64,000 nt of DNA from Echinicola shivajiensis (GTDB taxonomy: Bacteria; Bacteroidota; Bacteroidia; Cytophagales; Cyclobacteriaceae): NCBI RefSeq assembly GCF_018642165.1, contig NZ_JAHHZM010000010.1, positions 82,641 to 146,640 of the forward strand, in the 5' to 3' direction. Positions within the stretch are counted from its first letter, which is position 1; every line of letters starts with the position of its first letter. The notes under the pieces are model-generated. The model was not told the origin of the DNA, did no database searches, and saw nothing but the letters and a program-made list of their open reading frames with translations. The translations under genes were made by a program, and so were the position numbers. Shown here piece after piece: positions 1 through 9,287 of the stretch.

Positions 1-686
1 CATTTTCCTATGGAGGAAATCACATACAATTTGTTTTCAATGGGATGCATGGCAGCTGCAGAGGGTTTTACCGTTAATTTAAAATCCTGTTCCTCTTTAA
101 GGACTTTACGTAATTTTTTCTCGGTTAATTTATAGTCCTTAAATTCATTGTAAGTTTTGGTGCTAAGGTCAAAAGTAAAAGCACTTGCCTCATTCTTGTC
201 CTTATCTAATTTACATGATTTACAGAACAATATGACTTGATTTTCACTTATTTGTGCAAGGGATTCTAAGTCTCTATTTCCCTTGAATGGGAAATCATAG
301 GAAATTGAACTCGTATTGTCCTCAAATACATCAAGAATCTCATAGATATCCCCATTGCTCTTTAAACCAAAGAGTCCATTTTCTGTGAAAAGAATATCTT
401 CCAGGTCCATATTTTTAGCAAACTTACTTTTCCTCAGGATTTTCTTGTCGGGCCATTTTAGCTCATATACAACCGATGATTCGTCTTGGATGGCCCAAAT
501 ATTGCCGTTTTTTCCAATGGTGATTCCTGATACTTCATCCAATACTTCTGGGAGAATTAACTTTTCCGCATTGGTCAAATCATAAGATTTTGGAGATGAA
601 TATTCTCCATAGAATCTCCTTTCCCTTAGGCCACAAGAGTTGAATAGCACAAAAAATAAAAAGACTATAAACTTAAATGAATTCAT
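1..686 (-). CDS. SdiA-regulated-like lipoprotein, 3' end beyond window (partial)
   Basis: An open frame reads from an ATG at 686 leftward to the window edge with no stop, giving about 228 residues. The N-terminus is a lipoprotein signal (KFIVFLFFVLFNSCG, lipobox Cys near residue 17). The body includes the stretch LPEVLDEVSGITIGKNGN followed by WAIQDESSVVYEL. That resembles the propeller-type SdiA-regulated/esterase-like family, in which an extracytoplasmic protein compares predicted and actual values along beta-propeller blades. Its function is unknown. The start lies only 53 nt from the divergent HD/Pycsar gene, so the promoters overlap. The family call rests on motif recall; presence of a real gene is well supported by the lipoprotein signal and open frame. 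Confidence 0.7.
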   Translation of the reverse strand, partial: MNSFKFIVFLFFVLFNSCGLRERRFYGEYSSPKSYDLTNAEKLILPEVLDEVSGITIGKNGNIWAIQDESSVVYELKWPDKKILRKSKFAKNMDLEDILFTENGLFGLKSNGDIYEILDVFEDNTSSISYDFPFKGNRDLESLAQISENQVILFCKSCKLDKDKNEASAFTFDLSTKTYNEFKDYKLTEKKLRKVLKEEQDFKLTVKPSAAAMHPIENKLYVISSIGK

Positions 687-739
687 GTTTTACTAAGATA
701 ATACTGTTAAATTTAGTTCATTCTAAGTATTTAATAAAT

Positions 740-1924
740 ATGGAAGAAGTTAATATTAGTTTGCTTCATAAAGTAGAAAATTATGTAAAGGCCCTTTATG
801 AAGACAGCAACCAGAAGCTTTTCAAATACCATAACCTCGAGCATACCATTGATGTGGTAAAGGCCAGCGAGGAGATCAGTTCGCATTACCCACTCTCGGA
901 TGATGAAAAATTGCTGCTAATGGTAGCTGCTTGGTTTCATGATGCAGGATGTTGGGTGAGATCCAAATTGGAAAACCATGAAAGTGAAGGGGCTAAAATA
1001 GCAAAGGAATTTTTAACAGATCAAGGCGTAGATCGGGACTTTATCGAAAAAGTCCAGGCATGTATCTTTTCCACCCAAATGCCGCAAAGTCCTTCCAATC
1101 TCATTGAAAAGATTCTTTGCGATGCTGACCTGTCCCATTTGGGAAATGATAAATATTTTGAGAGGTCTTTGAAATTAAGGGAGGAATTGATCGAGCTAAA
1201 GTTATTGGATATGGATCTAAATTCTTGGCTTCGTTCCAATTTGATCTTTTTAAACAAACATCAGTATCATACTGATTATTGTAAGGAGAAATGCCAGATG
1301 GCGAAACAAAAAAACATCAGTCAGTTGATAGGAAAAATAGAAGCGTCAGAAGAAAAAAAGGACAAAAAGAAGAAAAAGCAAAAAGGTCCAGAAAGAGGTG
1401 TGGAAACGCTTTTTAGAACCACCTCAAGGAATCACTTGGAATTATCCTCCATCGCTGATAATAAGGCGAATATCATGATTTCTGTTAATTCAATCATTCT
1501 TACCATTATTGTTTCAGTACTGCTAAGGAAGCTGGAGGAATACCCTAATTATATCATTCCAACAACCATGCTGTTGGCCACGAGTTTGGTTACAATGGTT
1601 TTTGCCATTTTGGCGACTAGACCCAATGTAACTTCAGGAAAAGTCAATAAGGAATCCATTGACAAAAAAGAGGGCAACCTTCTCTACTTTGGTAATTTTC
1701 ATGAAATGACTTTGGCAGAGTATGAGTATGGAATGGGGAAGATGTTGCAAAATGCAGATTACCTCTATGGCAGCATGACCAGGGATATTTACTATTTGGG
1801 CAAGGTCCTGGCTAAGAAATATGTTTTACTTAGAAAAAGCTATACTGTGTTTATGTTTGGCTTTATTATTTCTATACTGGCCTTTGCTATTGCGACAGTT
1901 TTCTTTCCTGTGGATAGTTATTAG
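740..1924 (+). CDS. HD-domain phosphohydrolase fused to Pycsar-effector-type transmembrane domain
   Basis: A protein of 394 residues. Residues 1-185 form an HD metal-dependent phosphohydrolase domain: YHNLEH (H31, H35), WFHDAG (H67, D68) and CDAD (D128, D130) supply the metal ligands. A lysine-rich linker (about 203-218) leads to a membrane domain with predicted helices near 245-263, 271-293 and 369-389, including SSIADNKANIMISVNSIIL. That stretch is typical of DUF5706/PycTM, the membrane effector of Pycsar anti-phage signalling. An in-frame ATG at 677 would add 21 residues and overlap the divergent gene, so I chose 740. No pyrimidine cyclase gene is adjacent, so a defence role is inference. 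HD may hydrolyse a nucleotide signal. Confidence 0.8.
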   Translation: MEEVNISLLHKVENYVKALYEDSNQKLFKYHNLEHTIDVVKASEEISSHYPLSDDEKLLLMVAAWFHDAGCWVRSKLENHESEGAKIAKEFLTDQGVDRDFIEKVQACIFSTQMPQSPSNLIEKILCDADLSHLGNDKYFERSLKLREELIELKLLDMDLNSWLRSNLIFLNKHQYHTDYCKEKCQMAKQKNISQLIGKIEASEEKKDKKKKKQKGPERGVETLFRTTSRNHLELSSIADNKANIMISVNSIILTIIVSVLLRKLEEYPNYIIPTTMLLATSLVTMVFAILATRPNVTSGKVNKESIDKKEGNLLYFGNFHEMTLAEYEYGMGKMLQNADYLYGSMTRDIYYLGKVLAKKYVLLRKSYTVFMFGFIISILAFAIATVFFPVDSY

Positions 1925-2075
1925 GTAATCAGATTATTCTTTATGAAGTAAGTAACTTTGTATGTTTAGCTTAAGAGGTCGGAAGCCTATCTACCTGCCA
2001 AGCAGATTTGAAGTCTGAAAACCGAGGCTGTTGATATTGATTTATATTAGTAGAGAAAGTATTTATCTATCAATA

Positions 2076-2119
2076 AAAAAGATCTGGACAATTTGAGAAG
2101 AAATTGTCCAGACTTTTTT
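2076..2119. terminator. bidirectional intrinsic terminator
   Basis: Arms TCTGGACAATT (2083-2093) and AATTGTCCAGA (2102-2112) form an 11-bp perfect stem with an 8-nt loop. A-rich sequence lies on the left and a T-run on the right. It sits between the convergent HD/Pycsar gene and the DUF1080 gene. Confidence 0.85.
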
Positions 2120-2145
2120 ATTCCACACCTTGTTGTTACACTTTA

Positions 2146-2928
2146 CTAGAAATTAGTATCGGAATTTTTTATATCTAAATTTTCAATCCAGATGTTTCGA
2201 TATAGCACTTCATGACCTTCAGATTGTAGTTTTAAGCCTCCAGGACGATCTGTTATGCCCTTTCCACCATCATTGCCTCCATCCAAACCTGAATTTGGTC
2301 CACCCCAGACTTGTTGTATGTGCTCATTTTCATGGATTTTCACTCCGTTGAAATATATAGTAACAAGAGGCCTTTCGATTAGTTTTCCTTGCTTGTCAAA
2401 ACGTGCTGCGCGAAATTGGATATCATATGCATTCCATTTTCCCAAACCATTGTAGATATGGTAAGGAGCCGCCTTTTCATTGATAATCGCTGCCATGCCA
2501 TGACTGGTAGTATCTCCATCCAAAACCTGAATCTCATACCGGTTTTGCAAATAAACCCCACTATTGCCTCCTTCATGAGGAATAAGAAATTCGATGTGCA
2601 ATCTAAAATCCCTGAACTTCTCTTTGGTTACAATATCGGCAGCACCATAAAGTCCATTAGCTGCGCTTTCGTCATAGGTGTTTAATGCCATTCCACTATG
2701 AAGAGGATCGTTTGATAGCTGCCATTTGATAGGTAAGGTTGCTTTCAACCGAGGTCCTTCCCAGTATGTCCATTTGTCATCAAGCATTTCCCGAGTGCCA
2801 TCAAATAGCCATTTGGCGCTTTGTGGTTTTTCCGCCCCTACTCCTATTTGGGCCATACTGGTTTTCACAGTGAATAATAAAAGAATGATATAGGAGAATT
2901 GATAAAAGGTTGCTTTGGATAGATTCAT
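2146..2928 (-). CDS. secreted DUF1080 (3-keto-disaccharide hydrolase-like) protein
   Basis: A protein of 260 residues with an N-terminal signal peptide (hydrophobic FSYIILLLFTV, likely cleavage after SMA before QIG). The rest is one LamG-like jelly-roll domain of the DUF1080 type: an early WLFDG, then GNSGVYLQNRYEIQVLD and a late GGLKLQSEGHEVLYRNIWI. Some members hydrolyse 3-keto-glycosides, others may only bind sugars. It is transcribed alone, with a 223-nt gap to the efflux operon and a shared terminator downstream. Two further DUF1080 domains occur at 26.6 kb, suggesting a wider 3-keto-sugar capacity. The substrate cannot be read from the sequence. Confidence 0.85.
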   Translation of the reverse strand: MNLSKATFYQFSYIILLLFTVKTSMAQIGVGAEKPQSAKWLFDGTREMLDDKWTYWEGPRLKATLPIKWQLSNDPLHSGMALNTYDESAANGLYGAADIVTKEKFRDFRLHIEFLIPHEGGNSGVYLQNRYEIQVLDGDTTSHGMAAIINEKAAPYHIYNGLGKWNAYDIQFRAARFDKQGKLIERPLVTIYFNGVKIHENEHIQQVWGGPNSGLDGGNDGGKGITDRPGGLKLQSEGHEVLYRNIWIENLDIKNSDTNF

Positions 2929-3011
2929 TTTGATTTACTTAACTTTATACTTTTAAATATATAAAACACATAAATCAATTTAGCATAAAACATACAGCTT
3001 TTTTATAAGAG

Positions 3012-3075
3012 GTAATGGGGGAATGTCTCTAGCGATGATATTTATTTGACACCATGCTGAAACAATCCCCATTAC
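3012..3075. repeat. short inverted repeat in intergenic region
   Basis: GTAATGGGG (3012-3020) and CCCCATTAC (3067-3075) are perfect inverted 9-mers separated by 46 nt. They lie in the gap downstream of the adaptor gene and upstream of the DUF1080 gene. There is no U-tract, so this is not a standard terminator. Function unknown. Confidence 0.4.
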
Positions 3076-3151
3076 TGATCTAGCATTAAAGTATTAGCAG
3101 AAATTAATCTAGCTCCTGTTTTCTAAAAAAAATCTGATCTTCTGTGTAATC

Positions 3152-4324
3152 TTAATGCTCATGTCCACCTTCACCTTTATTCATTTCAGCCATAATATAA
3201 TAAGCCTGGTTCATGACAAATTTCTTGTTCCTGTCATCTGGGTTTAGGAACTGAATGGCTTTCCAGTCTTCATTACTTTCTGTAACCAAAACTTCTATGG
3301 GCTCAAAATTCCATTCGTCACCAGTTTGATTTGCAGTGAACAAATAGTTCTTTTCACCAGATTTGGCAATGGCACTTTCCTTTACTGCATATTCTAGTAT
3401 CCCTTCCGTGATAACCTGTCCTCGCACATACATGCCTGGAATCAGCAATCCCTTTTTGTTTTCTATTTCTGCATGAATATGCACTGCTTTGGGCTTCTCT
3501 TCAAAGGATTTTCCAACAGCATATACCTCTGCATACAGCTCATCTTCAGGAAGTGTTTGTACCTTGAATCTCACCTTTTGCCCTTCCTTGACTTTATAAA
3601 TATCCTTTTCGAATACCATTAAATCAGCATGGATATGTTCTATATTGACCACTTCGAACATAGTGAACTGGGGAGACACATATTGTCCAGTCTTTACATT
3701 CACTTTTTTGATATAGCCTGAAATGGGACTTTTGATTGGGATATTTTGGAGGATTTCCCCTTCTTGAACCATTTTAGGTGAGATGCCCAGCAAATTCAAT
3801 TGGCTTTCCATTCCTTTTACGCTTCCATTGAGCCCAGCTAAATTGGCCTTAATTCTTTGAAAGTCCTTTCCTGATCCAACTTCGTTTTCATAAAGCACTC
3901 GTTGCCTTTCAAACTCTTGGTTCATAAACTTTAATTCATTCCATTTTTGTTGGTAATCAATTTGAAGCTGAATTAACTCTGGGTGACTTACATAGGCCAG
4001 CACTTGCCCATTATTGACTTTATCACCTTCTATAACCTTAATATTATTGATATTGGCTCCTATGATAGCTGTTATATTGGCTTCGTTCTGTGGTGGAACC
4101 TCTAACACACCATTTGCTTCTACCACCCCACTTATGATCCTCTTTGGAATGCTGTCTATTTCGATTCCCAAGGCCTTTACTTGCTCAGAAGATAAATGGA
4201 CTCCTTTATCATTTTCATGTTCAGTATGGCTGTTTGAATTAGATTCAACATTCTCTATGGTCCCTGAACTGCACGCGCTTAAGGCGACGATTATTATTAA
4301 ACTATATATATGGTTAAAATTCAT
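3152..4324 (-). CDS. czcB: RND efflux periplasmic adaptor (CzcB/CusB-like lipoprotein)
   Basis: The protein has 390 residues. A lipoprotein signal (SLIIIVALSACSSG) anchors it in the inner membrane facing the periplasm. The order is barrel-sandwich/lipoyl-like segment (about 60-115), coiled-coil hairpin (QIDYQQKWNELKFMNQEFER, about 125-175), second lipoyl half (PIKSPISGYIKKVNVKTGQY), then beta-barrel and membrane-proximal domains. Such adaptors join the RND pump to the outer-membrane channel. Histidines cluster at the N-terminus (HTEHEND) and C-terminus (GEGGHEH), fitting metal handling. It begins 4 nt after the CzcA-TolC stop, so the two are cotranslated. A divalent-metal role is inferred from the neighbouring pump. 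Confidence 0.9.
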   Translation of the reverse strand: MNFNHIYSLIIIVALSACSSGTIENVESNSNSHTEHENDKGVHLSSEQVKALGIEIDSIPKRIISGVVEANGVLEVPPQNEANITAIIGANINNIKVIEGDKVNNGQVLAYVSHPELIQLQIDYQQKWNELKFMNQEFERQRVLYENEVGSGKDFQRIKANLAGLNGSVKGMESQLNLLGISPKMVQEGEILQNIPIKSPISGYIKKVNVKTGQYVSPQFTMFEVVNIEHIHADLMVFEKDIYKVKEGQKVRFKVQTLPEDELYAEVYAVGKSFEEKPKAVHIHAEIENKKGLLIPGMYVRGQVITEGILEYAVKESAIAKSGEKNYLFTANQTGDEWNFEPIEVLVTESNEDWKAIQFLNPDDRNKKFVMNQAYYIMAEMNKGEGGHEH

Positions 4325-4328
4325 GGTC

Positions 4329-7300
4329 TTAATAATTTATTGGGGTTTCAAAATAGGACATGTTTACCCTGCTTATCAGGTATTTTTCCAAAGTTTCCAA
4401 TGCCCCTATCCTGATATCCATGACAGTATTGATATTCTCTAAGAAGGTTACATAATCAATGGCTCCTTCCTTATAGGCCAGCTGAGCTCCCTTTTCCTGT
4501 TCTTTTGCCAAGGGTAAAGCCTCTTCCTGATAATATTCATATGAGGTTTTCCACTTTATCATTGATTCCAAGCTGTTTGAATAAGCGGTATTGATTTTGA
4601 TTAGCTGCTCTTGGTAATCTTTATTCGACTGTTCCACATTGATTTTGGCACTTTGAACTTTAGCTTGGTTGACATTAAAGGCCAAGGGAATGTTCAAGCC
4701 TATTTGAAAGGCACGGTATCCTGTGTTTCCATTGACGCTTTGCCATCCATATTGTCCACTAATGGTGGGCAAGTAAGCGGCTTTAGCTTTTTTCAGTGCC
4801 CTGTTTGCCAATTCATTTTCCTCAGAGGAAAGCATGATACTTGGATGCTGTTCAAGATTTGGATCAATACCTGAAAATTCCTCCAAGAGCTTTGATTCAT
4901 CTCCCACGTTTATGGTATATTGTTGATCACTTACTAACCACAAATTGAACTTTTGTTCGGCAATATTATGGTCGTGGAAGGCTTGTTGCTTTTGAATACT
5001 AATCTGTTTGGACTTGTTCTGGGCCGTTAACCATTCTAGTTTGCTAGTAGCTTCAATTTCCCATCTAATTTTAGCGGCCCTACTGAATTCCTGAAAGAGT
5101 GTATCCAGATGAGAATAGAGCAACAATTTCCTTTTAGCAATATATAAATTGGCAAAGGCTTTACTGACTTCACGGTTTAACTCCAGTTCAGATAGGTTTT
5201 TTGCAGCTTCAGCAAGAACCACTTTTTGTTTCTGGTATTTTATCTTTGAAGGTACCCCGAATAGATCTATTTGCTGCTGCATCACTCCAATCCTCGTATA
5301 GATCCCTTCTCCCTCAAACAATTCCTCACCACCAGTAAATACCTGTGTATTTCCCATATCCCAAGCACTTTTCTTCATGGCCTCTTGTTTATCAATTTCC
5401 ATTTGAGCTTTACTGATCAATGGATAATTGGTTTTGGCCATTTCCAAGGCTTCATTTAGGCTAAGGCTTGGTAAGTTGTCTTGGCTTTGTGCATTTGCTG
5501 TTTGAGTGCCAATAATAAGTCCGAGTAATAGAAGAGCAGTTCCTAATTTGGGGAAGGCTGTTGTGATGCTTTTCTTCTCTACCCATTGGTATAATACTGG
5601 AAGCACAAATAAAGTCAGCAATGTGCTACTAATCAATCCTCCAATGACCACAGTTGCCAGTGGCCTTTGAACCTCGGCACCTGCAGTTGCAGAAAGGGCC
5701 ATGGGGAAGAAGCCAAGGATGTCAGTTAGGGCTGTCAATAAAATAGGTCGAATCCTTCTTTTTGTTCCTTGCTGTATCCTATCGTTTAAGTTTAACTTTT
5801 CTTCCATTTTTAGTTCATTGAGTCCATTAATCAGTACCAGGCCATTCAAGACGGCCACGCCAAAAAGCACTATAAAACCGACCCCTGCCGAAATACTGAA
5901 GGGCATATCCCTTAACCAAAGAGAAAAGACACCTCCAATGGAGGCCATAGGAATGGCTATGAAAATCATTAAAGATTGTTTGATAGACCCCAAGGCAAAG
6001 AATATGAGGATAAAGATGGAGGCCAAAGCAACTGGCACTACCATGACCAACCTGGATGTAGCACGTTCAAAGTTTTCAAATGCTCCGCCATAACGGATAT
6101 AATATCCTGGAGGCAAGTTTAATTCGGCTTTTAGTTTTTCCTGAATTTCCTTTACCAGGGATTTGATATCACGTCCCCTTACATTGATGCCTACATAGGT
6201 TCTTCGATTGGTGTTATCCCTGCTGATTTGCATTGGACCGGGCTGATAGCTTACTTCAGCGATTTCCTTCAGCGGTATTTGGGAACCATTTTGTGTATTA
6301 ACATAAAGGTTTTTTACATCATTGATTTGGGTTCTGTAAAGGGTGTCCAAACGCAGAACCAAATCAAACCTTTTCTCCCCTTCAAAAATCACCCCTGCCT
6401 TTTTACCCGCAAATGCAGTCTGAATTACAGCATTGATATCCTCAACATTCAAATCATATTGGGCCAATTTATCTCTTTCATAATCAACTGTCATTTGAGG
6501 TAGGCCGGTTGTTGCCTCTACCCTATAATCAGCGACGCCTTCAATTCCATTGACCAAGCTGCCAATTTCTTGTGCCTTTTGCGCCAATACGTCAAGATCA
6601 TCACCAAAGAGTTTTATGGCAATATCTTCTCTTACCCCCGTGAGCAATTCATTGAATCTCATCTCTATGGGTTGGGTAAACTCATAATTCACACCAGGGA
6701 CTACGCTGATCTTTTCCTTTATTTTATTGATCAGTTCCTCTTTAGTATCTGCAGAAACCCATTCGGATTTTGGCTTGAGAATGATAAAACAATCCGCGAT
6801 ATCCATGGGCATGGGATCGGTAGGGACATCGGCGACCCCAAAACGGCTCATTACCTGTTCCACTTCCGGAAAGTTGTCTAATATGATCCGTTCGATTTTA
6901 GTGGAAGTTTCCAATGATTCGGAAAGGGCGCTTCCCGGCTGCAACATGATATGAAAGGCAATGTCACCCTCATCCAGTTGGGGAATAAATTCACCACCCA
7001 TTTTTGTGAACGAATAGATGGCCATTGAAAACAAGAACAAGGAAATTCCTATTACCCATTTAGTTCTTTTTAGTGACCACTGTAATAAAGGTAAATAAGC
7101 ATTTTCTACAGCCAATACGATTTTGTCTCCCCAGCTTTTTGAGTTTGGATTTTTACTGGCTTTTATAAATACCGAAGAGATCATGGGAACATAGGTTAAG
7201 CACAGTAACATGGCCCCAATCATAGCAAAAATGAAAGTGAGGGCCATTGGCTTGAACATTTTACCTTCCACACCTTCCAAAGCAAGAATGGGAAGGAAAA

Positions 7301-8675
7301 CAATCAAGATGATCAATTGTCCAAAAAATGCTGAATTCATCATTCTTTTGGAAGCTGTGCTAGCGACCTTATCCTTTAGATCAGCATTAAGTTCTTTACC
7401 TTGCTTAATTTTACTGTACAATAAGAATACAGTGCTCTCTACTATGATGACAGCGCCATCTACTATTATCCCAAAGTCTATAGCTCCTAGACTCATTAAA
7501 TTGGCCCAAACTCCAAAAACCTTCATTAGGATAAAAGCAAACAATAAACTTAGAGGGATGGTTGAAGCAACAATCAATCCTCCCCGCCAATTGCCCAGTA
7601 ACAATACCAAGACAAAAATTACTATCAAGCCTCCTTCCAAAAGATTAGTCTTAACAGTACTGGTGGTTTTATCAACTAGCTTACTACGGTCCAGAAAGGG
7701 TTTGATATTAATTCCATCAGGTAGTGATTCTTGGATTTGTTCAATTCTAGATTTGACATCAGAGATCACTTTATCTGAATTAGCTCCCTTGAGCATTAAG
7801 ATCATTCCACCTACGGCTTCGCCGGCTCCATTTTTGGTAAAGGCACCATAACGCACGGCATGTCCATACCTAACGTCTGCAACATCTTTGATCTTGATAG
7901 GTAATCCTTCTTCGTTGCTGATAGTGATATTCCTTATTTCATTGAGGTTTCTAACCAAACCCTCGCCTCTAATGAAATTGGCTTGATGACTTCTCTCTAT
8001 ATAGGCTCCACCGGTATTTTGGTTGTTCTTTTGCAAGGCCTCATAAATATCCAATATGCTGATACCAATAGCTCTTAATTCATCAGGAGCAACGGCTACT
8101 TCATATTGTTTGATTTTTCCACCAAAAGCATTTACTTCTACTACTCCAGGAACCATCGCCATCTGTCTCCTGATGATCCAATCCTGAATGGTTCTAAGAT
8201 CCGTGACTGTATAGGAGTCTTTATATGCAGGATCAATTTCTAAGGTGTATTGATAGATTTCACCAAGGCCGGTGGAAATTGGGCCAATCATTGGCGCTCC
8301 AAAACCGGCCGGTATTTCATCTCTAACCACATTGAGTTTTTCTGCCACAAGTTGTCGAGGCAGATAAGTATCCATATTATCATCAAATACAATGGTTACC
8401 AATGAAAGTCCAAATCTTGAAACGGATCGGACTTCTTCTACCCCAGGTAAGTTGGCCATCGCTAACTCTACTGGATAGGTAATGAATTGCTCTATATCTT
8501 CTGTTCCCAAATTTGGTGCTTGGGTGATTAATTGGACTTGATTATTGGTTATATCGGGAACCGCGTCAATTGGAATTTGTCTGACAGCCCATATACCTGT
8601 AATAATAAGTGCAATAGTAAACAGTGATATAATAAGCTTATTCTTTATAGAAAAATCTATAAGCTGATTAATCAT
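4329..8675 (-). CDS. czcA: CzcA-family heavy-metal RND pump fused to TolC-like outer-membrane factor
   Basis: A protein of 1448 residues. Residues 1 to about 1035 are a complete inner-membrane RND pump with twelve helices and two large periplasmic loops. Helix 4 carries D400, D406 and E413 in IDFGIIVDGAVIIVE, the proton-relay signature of Zn/Co/Cd-type (CzcA) rather than Cu/Ag-type (CusA) pumps. Residues about 1041-1062 look like a second signal peptide (LGTALLLLGLIIG, then TANA before QS). Residues 1063-1448 are a TolC/CzcC-type outer-membrane factor rich in alpha-helical hairpins. The fusion is known in Bacteroidota, but it requires the C-terminal part to leave the inner membrane, probably by cleavage at the internal signal. 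It is first in an operon with the adaptor gene. Confidence 0.93.
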   Translation of the reverse strand: MINQLIDFSIKNKLIISLFTIALIITGIWAVRQIPIDAVPDITNNQVQLITQAPNLGTEDIEQFITYPVELAMANLPGVEEVRSVSRFGLSLVTIVFDDNMDTYLPRQLVAEKLNVVRDEIPAGFGAPMIGPISTGLGEIYQYTLEIDPAYKDSYTVTDLRTIQDWIIRRQMAMVPGVVEVNAFGGKIKQYEVAVAPDELRAIGISILDIYEALQKNNQNTGGAYIERSHQANFIRGEGLVRNLNEIRNITISNEEGLPIKIKDVADVRYGHAVRYGAFTKNGAGEAVGGMILMLKGANSDKVISDVKSRIEQIQESLPDGINIKPFLDRSKLVDKTTSTVKTNLLEGGLIVIFVLVLLLGNWRGGLIVASTIPLSLLFAFILMKVFGVWANLMSLGAIDFGIIVDGAVIIVESTVFLLYSKIKQGKELNADLKDKVASTASKRMMNSAFFGQLIILIVFLPILALEGVEGKMFKPMALTFIFAMIGAMLLCLTYVPMISSVFIKASKNPNSKSWGDKIVLAVENAYLPLLQWSLKRTKWVIGISLFLFSMAIYSFTKMGGEFIPQLDEGDIAFHIMLQPGSALSESLETSTKIERIILDNFPEVEQVMSRFGVADVPTDPMPMDIADCFIILKPKSEWVSADTKEELINKIKEKISVVPGVNYEFTQPIEMRFNELLTGVREDIAIKLFGDDLDVLAQKAQEIGSLVNGIEGVADYRVEATTGLPQMTVDYERDKLAQYDLNVEDINAVIQTAFAGKKAGVIFEGEKRFDLVLRLDTLYRTQINDVKNLYVNTQNGSQIPLKEIAEVSYQPGPMQISRDNTNRRTYVGINVRGRDIKSLVKEIQEKLKAELNLPPGYYIRYGGAFENFERATSRLVMVVPVALASIFILIFFALGSIKQSLMIFIAIPMASIGGVFSLWLRDMPFSISAGVGFIVLFGVAVLNGLVLINGLNELKMEEKLNLNDRIQQGTKRRIRPILLTALTDILGFFPMALSATAGAEVQRPLATVVIGGLISSTLLTLFVLPVLYQWVEKKSITTAFPKLGTALLLLGLIIGTQTANAQSQDNLPSLSLNEALEMAKTNYPLISKAQMEIDKQEAMKKSAWDMGNTQVFTGGEELFEGEGIYTRIGVMQQQIDLFGVPSKIKYQKQKVVLAEAAKNLSELELNREVSKAFANLYIAKRKLLLYSHLDTLFQEFSRAAKIRWEIEATSKLEWLTAQNKSKQISIQKQQAFHDHNIAEQKFNLWLVSDQQYTINVGDESKLLEEFSGIDPNLEQHPSIMLSSEENELANRALKKAKAAYLPTISGQYGWQSVNGNTGYRAFQIGLNIPLAFNVNQAKVQSAKINVEQSNKDYQEQLIKINTAYSNSLESMIKWKTSYEYYQEEALPLAKEQEKGAQLAYKEGAIDYVTFLENINTVMDIRIGALETLEKYLISRVNMSYFETPINY

Positions 8676-8827
8676 ATATAATTGGATTGTAATTCCTTCC
8701 TTCTATGATCACATATTGCCTGTGCCATGGCATATATCTATATCTCCTGAAAGAGATATTGATTCAGGAATTGATTTAAATAAAATAGAATGGTTTTGAC
8801 TCCTTTGATAAATAAAGAGCCAATGTT

Positions 8828-9151
8828 TTAAGAAATAATGGGTTTGGGCGGCTTTAAAAAATCTTTTACCTGGTCTTCAGGAATATCTGATACATAGACC
8901 TTATTAAAAATAGAATATGGCTTGATGAAATTGATTTCAGCTTGATCATGTATAACATAATGCAGGTGGCAACAATGGCACACGCAAAGTGGTGAACAGT
9001 CATCATGATCACTATGGTTTTGGTGCCCCTCATCTTGTGCTAGGAAAATCGTATCGGTAGAATCCGTATCTATTTGAACCTGTTCATCCCCACAAGGGAA
9101 TAGCATTAGGGCAAATAAATAATACCTTAATATGATTTCCATCCATTTCAT
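8828..9151 (-). CDS. small secreted Cys/His-rich protein (DUF6660-like)
   Basis: A protein of 107 residues when started at the ATG at 9151 (MKWMEIILRYYLFALML), which gives a signal-peptide-like N-terminus; an ATG at 9181 would add ten residues with no benefit. The middle carries a dense metal-ligand patch: GHQNHSDHDDCSPLCVC followed by HCCHLHYV. Small proteins of this type are often found just upstream of Bacteroidota CzcA operons (DUF6660 in my recollection). This one lies 152 nt upstream of czcA on the same strand and is probably cotranscribed or coregulated. A periplasmic metal-binding or sensing role is inference. Confidence 0.75.
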   Translation of the reverse strand: MKWMEIILRYYLFALMLFPCGDEQVQIDTDSTDTIFLAQDEGHQNHSDHDDCSPLCVCHCCHLHYVIHDQAEINFIKPYSIFNKVYVSDIPEDQVKDFLKPPKPIIS

Positions 9152-9287
9152 AGAACAAAGATATCCATTTAACCCATGCAATAGGTTTGCAAAAGTTAAT
9201 TAATCCACATATGCAATATCATTGCGCTAGGTTTGGTGTTGAATGCTATGATATAGAAATTAACTAATGTTTTCCTTCAGCTTATGG

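Noticed and set aside
677..739. Upstream ATG extension of the HD/Pycsar gene
   Set aside because: The extra 21 residues overlap the divergent gene and lack HD-family similarity.
7210..7851. 213-codon plus-strand frame opposite czcA
   Set aside because: Antisense to a strongly conserved pump segment; amino-acid composition is what reversed membrane-helix codons give.
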